Part shown: piece after piece, positions 5,792-9,011 of the stretch
Numbering within the stretch: position 1 is the first letter of the stretch
Layout of the letters: every line of letters begins with the position of its first letter
Source: Candidatus Nomurabacteria bacterium GW2011_GWF2_43_8
GTDB taxonomy: Bacteria > Patescibacteriota > Minisyncoccia > Phycocordibacterales > UBA9973
Direction: 5' to 3'
Assembly (NCBI GenBank): GCA_001000035.1
Contig: LCGX01000019.1
Location: 1 to 9,011 of the forward strand
DNA length: 9,011 nt
Translations under genes and position numbers: made by a program
Notes under the pieces: generated by a model
The model's database searches: none
What the model was told of the DNA's origin: nothing
The model's input: only the letters and a program-made list of their open reading frames with translations

Positions 5792-6103
5792 TCATATTTT
5801 TTTGTCAGATTCGGGGTTATCCACAGCTTTTTGCTTCTTCCATTGGCGAACTTTCCAACAGAAAACTTTTGCAGGCGTGTGCACGTTTGATTGCCGAATC
5901 TCAGAACGCCACTGCCATATCATTGAATCGGGTACACCCTTCAGCAATCCGAGATAGAATCCGAACGAGCCAACACCTTTGATAATATGGGTCTCACCAT
6001 ACTCCTTGCGAATCTCATCAACGTGGGCATGAAGCCCAGAGTGAATCCCTTTTTGGGGTTTACGGGAAAATTTTTCACTGATTTTTTCGCTGATATTTTC
6101 CAT
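5792..6103 (-). CDS. Unknown protein, 103 aa
   Basis: A 103-residue protein I cannot assign to a named family. The N-terminus is rich in Lys, Ser and Glu and probably disordered (1-20). Residues 20-75 hold an ordered stretch with H-S-G-L-H-A-H-V-D-E-I, G-x-G-S-F-G-F-Y-L-G-L-L-K-G-V-P and W-Q-W-R-S-E-I. It ends with N-V-H-T-P-A-K-V-F-C-W-K-V-R-Q-W-K-K. The aromatic, helix-forming C-terminal half with its P-A-K-x-F-x-W-K-V pattern looks conserved and may be a DNA- or protein-binding helical domain (inference). It starts 2 bases after the RNase H stop, so it is probably co-translated with it. A perfect DnaA-box sequence lies inside its last codons. Confidence 0.68.
   Translation of the reverse strand: MENISEKISEKFSRKPQKGIHSGLHAHVDEIRKEYGETHIIKGVGSFGFYLGLLKGVPDSMIWQWRSEIRQSNVHTPAKVFCWKVRQWKKQKAVDNPESDKKI
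5817..5825 (+). other. DnaA-box sequence inside a coding 3' end
   Basis: TTATCCACA is an exact consensus DnaA box. It lies within the last codons of the 103-aa gene and faces the TTATTCACA at 5737-5745, about 70 bases away on the other strand. The AT-rich stretch between them could unwind. A lone 9-mer may be chance, but the clustering with the promoter A element makes it worth listing as a possible origin component. Confidence 0.4.
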
Positions 6104-6105
6104 TT

Positions 6106-6630
6106 TTAATATGGTTCTGGATTATACTTGCTTCCCTTCGTTCCATCGCAAGTTGGACATCCGTTGTCGTTACAACGAGAACATTTTGTATGTGGCGATT
6201 CTTTTTCCAGCTCCGCCTCAAGCAATTTGCCTGCTGGGTTTTGGTCTCGTGGAATAAAATTATATTCTACCTCGCCGTATTTCTTATGCGTGGCGATGAC
6301 ATATTCAAGCGCGTTGCGATGGGCTTCAGTTTCCACTTTGGGATTTATCTTTTTGTTGTTCGCCCATCCGACTGCGACTTGCGAATCAGACCAGATAGAG
6401 AGGATGCCTTTAAAGTTGTGCTCAATCGCCAGCTCAATGGCTCTACCGATGGCAAACAGTTCAAGAATGTTGATGTACTGCTTCAGCTCTGGCACTTTCC
6501 CGATGGCTACCTTGTCAACGTAGTTGAACTTTTCGCCATCCGAGATTGCGATTTTGCCGCGCACAACATTCTCAATCACCTTCTCGGTGCTTGTCCAATC
6601 AAAAGATGCGTCTGTGTATAGTGTCTTCAT
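6106..6630 (-). CDS. RNase HI-like protein with C-terminal zinc ribbon
   Basis: A 174-residue protein. Residues 1-142 follow the RNase H fold: strand L-Y-T-D7-A-S, helix I-N-I-L-E57-L-F-A-I, strand L-S-I-W-S-D82-S-Q, and the late motif F-I-P-R-D-Q-N-P-A-G-K-L-L. D7, E57 and D82 are the core carboxylates. The fourth, normally the Asp in a R-E-x-N-x-x-A-D pattern, is Gly134 here; D129 or E138 might substitute. Residues 150-161 form C-S-R-C-N-D-N-G-C-P-T-C, a DnaJ-like zinc ribbon uncommon on RNase HI. The enzyme would cut the RNA strand of RNA-DNA hybrids during primer removal or R-loop clearing. Its ATG overlaps the stop of the 48-aa gene upstream. Confidence 0.85.
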   Translation of the reverse strand: MKTLYTDASFDWTSTEKVIENVVRGKIAISDGEKFNYVDKVAIGKVPELKQYINILELFAIGRAIELAIEHNFKGILSIWSDSQVAVGWANNKKINPKVETEAHRNALEYVIATHKKYGEVEYNFIPRDQNPAGKLLEAELEKESPHTKCSRCNDNGCPTCDGTKGSKYNPEPY

Positions 6631-6773
6631 TTTTGCTCTTTCGTCTTTGGGGTGAGAAACTTTCCGAGTCTGTCAACCCAACCGACTGTTTTGCCGAGAC
6701 AGATGACCTCGCCGTTCGGCAGTACTACGACCTCAAGATTTGCGACTGTGATTTCTTCGGGTGCTTTGTCCAT
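6627..6773 (-). CDS. Small protein, 48 aa, coupled to RNase H
   Basis: This ORF begins at ATG 6773 with MDKAPEEITVANLEVVVLPN and ends in a TGA that overlaps the RNase H start (ATGA). It contains short beta-like segments (L-E-V-V-V-L-P-N-G-E-V-I-C-L-G-K-T-V-G-W-V) and a basic tail. Both boundaries are tight: 4 bases separate its start from the stop of the 113-aa gene, and it overlaps RNase H at the other end, which strongly supports translation despite its size. Its leader GTAAAATAAATCTATG nearly repeats that of the next gene upstream. Function unknown. Confidence 0.72.
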   Translation of the reverse strand: MDKAPEEITVANLEVVVLPNGEVICLGKTVGWVDRLGKFLTPKTKEQK

Positions 6774-6777
6774 AGAT

Positions 6778-7119
6778 TTATTTTACAGTGATTGTTTGAA
6801 TCGGGTCTCCATACGTGAAGAATGCCCCGCCTTTGTGCTCAAAGATTGGGAACATCCCGATGGCACGCTTTGGATTTTTGAGAAAGTCCTCAAGCCCGAT
6901 TGTGCCCTTCACTACGCCCGACACGTTGCGCGGGTTGAAACCCTGCAAGCGTAGTGGTTTGCCTTTCCAAAAGTCCTGCCGACCCACGCCGCCCTTCTCG
7001 TCAATGAAATATGGATAAGGAAGCGTCATATCGGGACGTTCTTTTGGTTGGAGGGTGATTCTTTTCTCGTACTTCGGTTGAAATACGACCTCCGATGATT
7101 TTGTAGATTGTTTCTTCAT
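6778..7119 (-). CDS. Unknown protein, 113 aa
   Basis: A 113-residue, moderately basic protein with no family I can name. The first 25 residues are polar and basic; the middle has a P-Y-P-Y-F-I-D-E-K-G-G-V-G-R segment and W-K-G-K-P-L-R-L-Q-G-F-N-P, and the end a G-G-A-F-F-T-Y-G-D-P-I-Q-T-I-T-V strand. The glycine- and aromatic-rich beta pattern suggests a compact all-beta fold (inference). It is headed by the leader GTAACAAAATAAATCT, shared in form with three other genes in the window. It lies between two small ORFs in the RNase H run and is likely co-transcribed with them. Confidence 0.7.
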   Translation of the reverse strand: MKKQSTKSSEVVFQPKYEKRITLQPKERPDMTLPYPYFIDEKGGVGRQDFWKGKPLRLQGFNPRNVSGVVKGTIGLEDFLKNPKRAIGMFPIFEHKGGAFFTYGDPIQTITVK

Positions 7120-7157
7120 AGATTTATTTTGTTACGCCATTTATTTTTTTTAGCTAA

Positions 7158-7352
7158 TCAAATATGCGACTTACTATCCTCTTGTCTATCAAAAAGCGGG
7201 ATATACCGACCCTTGCCAGCGTCTCGCTTCTCTAACGCGCACTGCTCCCAATAGTAGATTTCCTTCGTTTGCTCAAGAGATTCGGCTTCTATTTCCGCTT
7301 GCGTGTAAAATATCCGCTCGCTTCCCTCAAGTTTGTAGATTTTTTTTGTCAT
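7158..7352 (-). CDS. Unknown small acidic/charged protein, 64 aa
   Basis: The ATG at 7352 (MTKKIYKLEGSERIFYTQAE) is preferred over an in-frame TTG at 7361 because the conserved leader motif AATAAAATTGTATC ends 2 bases before it. The 64-residue product is rich in Glu, Lys and Tyr and probably largely helical between residues 15 and 45 (E-A-E-S-L-E-Q-T-K-E-I-Y-Y-W). It matches no family I recognise. It is the first protein gene after the second candidate structured RNA (7413-7564) and the terminator at 7568-7591, and precedes the 113-aa gene by 38 bases. Confidence 0.62.
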   Translation of the reverse strand: MTKKIYKLEGSERIFYTQAEIEAESLEQTKEIYYWEQCALEKRDAGKGRYIPLFDRQEDSKSHI

Positions 7353-7354
7353 AG

Positions 7355-7369
7355 GATACAATTTTATTT
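7355..7369 (-). repeat. Leader motif AATAAAATTGTATC, copy 1
   Basis: On the minus strand AATAAAATTGTATC ends 2 bases before the ATG at 7352. The same 14 bases occur at 8174-8187, just before the gene starting at 8167, and at 8712-8725 inside the candidate RNA. All three are in the same orientation. Confidence 0.6.
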
Positions 7370-7412
7370 TAATTTGCTCGCACGTATTTCGCTCGTGCCT
7401 GCGCGACCTTTA

Positions 7413-7564
7413 CAGGGCTTGTGCCCTGACTGCATACCACAATATAAAATTGTGCCGTAGCACGCGCTCGCGCTGTGGTTGGGGCTGACTGGCTGGCGGT
7501 TCTCGCCATATAGTCCGCGCTTTAAGCCGTGCTTTCGCCTCCCCGTTTCAATATGCAGTCAAGG
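7413..7564 (-). ncRNA. Candidate structured RNA 2 (about 140-150 nt)
   Basis: A GC-rich block in AT-rich intergenic DNA. On the minus strand, bases 7564-7552 pair with 7436-7424 in a 13-bp closing stem (one G-U). Inside are hairpins GGCG/CGCC (7495-7507), CACAGCG-CGAG-CGCGTG with one bulged A (7461-7477), GTGC-TACG-GCAC with a UNCG tetraloop (7452-7463), and CACAAT/ATTGTG (7438-7454, overlapping the previous). The last five bases of the closing stem can instead form CAGGGC-ACAA-GCCCTG (7413-7428), so two exclusive folds exist. Another hairpin lies at 7380-7398. No protein frame of note crosses it and no known RNA class is recognised. It begins 4 bases after the T-tract of the terminator; a promoter of its own was not found, so it may depend on read-through. 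Confidence 0.55.
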
Positions 7565-7567
7565 TAC

Positions 7568-7591
7568 AAAAAAGAAGGGCTTGCGCCCTTC
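7568..7591 (-). terminator. Rho-independent terminator ending block 1
   Basis: On the minus strand GAAGGGC (7591-7585), loop GCAA, GCCCTTC (7580-7574), then six T (7573-7568). A perfect 7-bp stem with a GNRA-type loop and a U-tract is a textbook intrinsic terminator. It would stop transcripts coming from 8836 or 8618 after the 69-aa gene. Confidence 0.85.
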
Positions 7592-7761
7592 GTTCTCCCT
7601 ACCAAGTGCCAGCCCTTTAATGTATCTGGCTTGACATTATATAGTAGTAGTGTTGTATTACCAGCACGTTTTAAGGTCGTATGATAGAGAGAACGAAAGA
7701 CACAATTTCATTTTTTGTCAATAGTCCCTCTATTCCGATAGCGTTGTACGTTTGGGCAATT
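7592..7761. other. Non-coding interval upstream of the terminator
   Basis: With the RNA and leader to its left this makes a 409-base stretch (7353-7761) free of genes. It holds one copy of the 22-base inverted repeat (7724-7745), a minus-strand TATAAT (7641-7636) with only a weak -35 (CTGGTA, 17-nt spacing), and a GCCAG/CTGGC hairpin (7608-7630 region). A roughly 60-nt RNA from about 7629 to the terminator is conceivable. A frame across 7671-7904 was judged spurious. Confidence 0.4.
7724..7745 (+). repeat. 22-bp inverted repeat, left copy
   Basis: Matches the reverse complement of 8594-8615 at 20 of 22 positions, with a 14-base identical core (CTCTATTCCGATAG, 7728-7741). The two copies flank the three genes 7762-8570 in opposite orientation. 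Confidence 0.75.
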
Positions 7762-7971
7762 TTAAGGTTTATAACCTTCTGGCAGTTCCAGCCCGTGCGC
7801 CTTGCACTGCTCCCGTTGCCAGTTCGTAGAATACCAGAGTGAAAACTCGCGCGACTCCGCAAGCCACTTATGACATTCCACGACTTCATTTTTGCTCCAG
7901 CCAATTGATAGTATCCACGTGAAGAATACTATCGCGCCCACGATTGCGGCGGCTTGTAGTGGTTTTATCAT
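7762..7971 (-). CDS. Small membrane-anchored protein, 69 aa
   Basis: The ATG at 7971 gives MIKPLQAAAIVGAIVFFTWI, a clear hydrophobic segment (about residues 7-24) after a short basic start, typical of an N-terminal membrane anchor or signal-anchor. The C-terminal 45 residues are polar with several Trp and two Cys (E-C-H-K-W, E-Q-C-K-A-H) and would lie outside the cytoplasm. Phage spanin or Rz-like proteins are similar in size and layout, but no lysis genes are adjacent, so this is only a possibility. The start is 1 base after the stop of the zinc-ribbon gene; an alternative in-frame ATG at 7992 would overlap it. Confidence 0.65.
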   Translation of the reverse strand: MIKPLQAAAIVGAIVFFTWILSIGWSKNEVVECHKWLAESREFSLWYSTNWQREQCKAHGLELPEGYKP

Positions 7972-7972
7972 T

Positions 7973-8167
7973 TTAGGTAGTATAGCCACCATACCCGTCC
8001 ATTGAGAGCAGGCAATTATTACACCAGAGATAATTTTCTGGCGTGCAATTCTCCGCGCCTTCGTTTATACCTTCCACCTCGCGCAGTTTGCCGACTTCAC
8101 AATTTGGGCAGGGCTTTTTGATTGCTACCCTTTGGATTTTTGTGAGTGTAGCCATTAATGTTCTCAT
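7973..8167 (-). CDS. Zinc-ribbon protein, 64 aa
   Basis: A 64-residue protein with C-P-N-C near residue 20 and C-N-N-C near residue 49 (a further Cys lies at about 41, C-T-P-E-N-Y-L-W-C-N-N-C). Two CxxC knuckles about 27 residues apart make a single zinc ribbon, and the closing D-G-Y-G-G-Y resembles other small phage zinc proteins. The first ATG (8167) follows the motif AATAAAATTGTATC by 6 bases; a second ATG at 8155 would remove four residues. Function unknown; it may bind nucleic acid or a host transcription component (inference). Confidence 0.7.
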   Translation of the reverse strand: MRTLMATLTKIQRVAIKKPCPNCEVGKLREVEGINEGAENCTPENYLWCNNCLLSMDGYGGYTT

Positions 8168-8173
8168 AGGGTT

Positions 8174-8188
8174 GATACAATTTTATTA
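8174..8188 (-). repeat. Leader motif AATAAAATTGTATC, copy 2
   Basis: Second copy of the 14-base motif, ending 6 bases before the ATG at 8167. Its surroundings (CGAGC about 15-20 bases upstream) also resemble the copy at 7355. Confidence 0.6.
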
Positions 8189-8192
8189 TTTG

Positions 8193-8210
8193 ACCGCTCG
8201 CGCGGTTTTT
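8193..8210 (+). terminator. Weak hairpin with T-run, plus orientation
   Basis: ACCGC (8193-8197), loop TCGC, GCGGT (8202-8206), followed by TTTT. On the plus strand this has the form of an intrinsic terminator, but no convincing plus-strand gene exists. On the minus strand it directly follows the stop at 8211 and lacks a U-tract, so it may only protect or separate messages. Confidence 0.25.
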
Positions 8211-8570
8211 CTATTTCGTTAAGTTGGCAAGTGCACCATCCAGCCGCTTTGTTTTTTCGGCTTCGGGTAACGTGTCCCAGTCATCGGGCATAATCAGCCC
8301 GCGACCTTCAAGACCCGCGCGCAACATTCGCGCCTTCCAGTCATTTGATTCTTTGGCTTTGCGCTCCGCCTCCACCTCCGCAACGTCCCGCGCTTTGTCT
8401 TCTTTGTGAAGACCCAGCACGTCCGCCACGTGGTTGATATGCTTTGATGTAGTCATTGACCAGTACCCGTGGACGTACAGCTTGCCGCTTGCGCGGTCAA
8501 TAGTTGCCACGTGCGTGGAATAACTGAAGACCTTGCTCCCCTCAACGTGTAGATTTTTTTTGTATTTCAT
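8211..8570 (-). CDS. DUF8033-like phage protein, 119 aa
   Basis: Residues 1-52 carry a pattern I recognise from a widespread small phage protein: K-N-L-H-V-E-G-S-K-V-F-S-Y-S-T-H-V-A-T-I, then L-Y-V-H-G-Y-W-S-M-T-T-S-K-H-I-N-H-V-A. I believe this is DUF8033, though the number is from memory. No function is established. The rest is a charged Ala/Glu/Lys/Arg helix (55-119) not always present in the family. The ATG follows GTAACAAATCAA, part of a perfect 7-bp hairpin just upstream (8578-8596), with no Shine-Dalgarno. It is the first protein gene downstream of the tandem promoters. Confidence 0.75.
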   Translation of the reverse strand: MKYKKNLHVEGSKVFSYSTHVATIDRASGKLYVHGYWSMTTSKHINHVADVLGLHKEDKARDVAEVEAERKAKESNDWKARMLRAGLEGRGLIMPDDWDTLPEAEKTKRLDGALANLTK

Positions 8571-8577
8571 TTGATTT

Positions 8578-8596
8578 GTTACGCCCTACGCGTAAC
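8578..8596 (-). promoter_or_regulatory. Leader hairpin before the DUF8033-like start
   Basis: GTTACGC-GTAGG-GCGTAAC, a perfect 7-bp stem with a 5-nt loop, ends 7 bases upstream of the ATG at 8570. Its 3' arm contains GTAAC, which recurs in the leaders of the genes at 7119 and 3782. It could shield or present the start site, or bind a regulator. Confidence 0.5.
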
Positions 8597-8615
8597 ACTA
8601 TCGGAATAGAGAGAC
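8594..8615 (-). repeat. 22-bp inverted repeat, right copy
   Basis: Partner of 7724-7745 (20 of 22 identical, opposite orientation). It lies in the 5' leader of the 119-aa gene and overlaps the upstream arm of the leader hairpin. Confidence 0.75.
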
Positions 8616-8624
8616 CATTCTATT

Positions 8625-8654
8625 ATTATATTGTCAAGGTTCACCCCTTCTCAA
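8625..8654 (-). promoter_or_regulatory. Possible promoter for the 119-aa gene
   Basis: Minus strand: TTGAGA (8654-8649), an 18-nt spacer, TATAAT (8630-8625). Transcription would start near 8618, about 48 bases before the ATG. A TTGACA at 8637-8632 lies too close to this -10 to be its partner and has no good -10 of its own 17 bases on. Confidence 0.5.
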
Positions 8655-8836
8655 CATTGAGAGGGGAAGACAAGGCAAGACCAGAGAGGGGAAATGTTGG
8701 AGTGGATAGATGATACAATTTTATTTGTTTTTGGCGGGTTGTGGATTGCTCCGCAACACCTTGCCGTTTTTTATTTCCGCTCCGCACCCTTACCCCAGTG
8801 CGCGCCTTGTCTTCTGCTTTCAATGTTCTATCTTCT
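8644..8836 (-). ncRNA. Candidate structured RNA 1 (about 180-190 nt)
   Basis: A consensus promoter (8843-8871) would start transcription near 8836. Nine bases on, bases 8827-8804 pair with 8676-8653 in a 24-position closing stem with 3 mismatches, enclosing about 125 nt. Inside are GCAC/GTGC-type pairing around 8785-8803 and a TTGC/GCAA hairpin near 8741-8755. The end of the 3' arm can alternatively form its own hairpin (8644-8666: CCCC, TCTCAA/TTGAGA, GGGG, one bulge), so two exclusive folds exist. GAGAGGGGAA occurs twice (8659-8668, 8684-8693). AAGGAG at 8840-8835 lies at or before the likely start, so it would not serve as a ribosome site, and the only frame here starts with TTG and is low in complexity. 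Length recalls 6S RNA but no class is recognised. No U-tract follows. Confidence 0.55.
8712..8726 (-). repeat. Leader motif AATAAAATTGTATC, copy 3
   Basis: Third copy of the 14-base motif, here inside candidate RNA 1 and not followed by a start codon. Confidence 0.6.
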
Positions 8837-8842
8837 CCTTTC

Positions 8843-8910
8843 AGTATACTCCCTTATGATTTACTTGTCAAGGGGTACCCTGTGGATAACTTTTAATAAC
8901 ACTGTATAAC
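8843..8910 (-). promoter_or_regulatory. Promoter B with phased GTTAT array and exact DnaA box
   Basis: Minus strand in exact 10-base steps: GTTATACAGT (8910-8901), GTTATTAAAA (8900-8891), GTTATCCACA (8890-8881), GGGTACCCCT (8880-8871); then -35 TTGACA (8871-8866, sharing one base), a 17-nt spacer and -10 TATACT (8848-8843). TTATCCACA is an exact DnaA box, 9 nt upstream of the -35. GGGTACCC is a palindrome at the position where promoter A has GTATAC. It reads into candidate RNA 1 and the 119-aa gene. Confidence 0.82.
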
Positions 8911-8913
8911 ACC

Positions 8914-8942
8914 ATTGTATCAGATAATAATAATCTTGTCAA
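8914..8942 (-). promoter_or_regulatory. Upstream tandem promoter
   Basis: Minus strand: TTGACA (8942-8937), 17-nt spacer, TACAAT (8919-8914, 5 of 6). The start would be near 8907, so the GTTAT array and DnaA box of promoter B fall in its first 30 transcribed bases, where a bound protein could block it. Confidence 0.7.
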
Positions 8943-9011
8943 GTCCCGCGCCGTATGTGTAATTCTATTATGCCCTTGTACATTGACTATATTATGGATT
9001 TGTGTTGTGTA
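8943..9011. other. Right window edge, no gene recognised
   Basis: With 8571-8942 this forms a 441-base stretch free of protein genes. Bases 8943-9011 are AT-rich with no start-bearing frame of note; a minus frame is open through it but has no supporting features. Confidence 0.4.

Noticed and set aside
7380..7600. tRNA or tmRNA in the GC-rich block
   Set aside because: No T-arm GTTCRA motif, no cloverleaf arms of correct length, and no CCA end.
7631..7659. Plus-strand TTGACA-N17-TGTATT
   Set aside because: The -10 is weak and no plus-strand gene follows.
7671..7904. 77-codon minus-strand frame
   Set aside because: It overlaps the membrane-protein gene in another frame, has no recognisable domain, and runs through the non-coding interval.
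8641..8823. 60-codon minus-strand frame with TTG start
   Set aside because: Low-complexity composition, the AAGGAG is probably upstream of the transcript start, and the sequence forms a long closing stem.
8694..8909. Plus-strand hydrophobic 71-codon frame with an SD-like GAGGGG
   Set aside because: It is antisense to the structured RNA and runs through promoter B; no other plus-strand gene exists in the window.
1..9011. Reassigned stop codon
   Set aside because: TGA, TAA and TAG all end well-bounded genes, including ATGA overlaps at 690 and 6627.
1..9011. CRISPR array or insertion sequence
   Set aside because: No regularly spaced direct repeats and no transposase-like protein.

Overview
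The window reads as a compact, one-directional accessory replicon, most likely part of the early or replication region of a bacteriophage (a phage-like plasmid is possible). All sixteen supported protein genes lie on the minus strand, most are under 130 codons, and many overlap or abut by 1-10 bases. The recognisable products are typical of phage: an RNase HI, a RecB/Cas4-type nuclease, a HerA-like ATPase, a short Rad50/SMC-like ATPase, a DUF3820-like protein, a Tad2-like (DUF2829) anti-Thoeris protein, and several tiny zinc-ribbon proteins. No capsid, tail, terminase, integrase, tRNA or CRISPR array was seen. The host is not identifiable. Promoters are near-perfect sigma70 type (TTGACA-N17-TATAAT), yet almost no gene has a Shine-Dalgarno sequence; starts are preceded by A-rich leaders. 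That pairing suggests a bacterial lineage with weak SD use (inference).

Layout, in the direction of transcription (right to left). Block 1 begins at 8942 with two tandem promoters, then a candidate structured RNA (8644-8836), a DUF8033-like gene (8211-8570), a zinc-ribbon gene (7973-8167) and a small membrane-anchored protein (7762-7971), and ends at a clear intrinsic terminator (7568-7591). Next come a second candidate structured RNA (7413-7564) and a run of small genes (7158-7352, 6778-7119, 6627-6773) leading into RNase H (6106-6630) and an unknown gene (5792-6103). Block 2 starts at a promoter at 5699-5727. It carries two or three zinc proteins, the PD-(D/E)XK nuclease, a phage hypothetical, a tiny basic protein, the Tad2-like protein, a structured leader (3353-3478), then HerA-like, Rad50-like and DUF3820-like genes down to 244. 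Block 3 starts at a perfect promoter (190-218) and drives a gene cut short by a 54-bp perfect inverted repeat at the window edge (1-116).

How the parts may work together: the nuclease, HerA-like translocase and Rad50-like ATPase recall the archaeal HerA-NurA-Rad50-Mre11 end-resection machinery with its parts exchanged, and RNase H would remove primers or R-loops. The three blocks share one unusual control element: a DnaA-box-like 9-mer (TTATYCAYA) placed exactly 9 bases upstream of each -35 box, embedded in GTTAT repeats phased at 10 bp. This common operator and the two structured RNAs are the most novel signals in the window.
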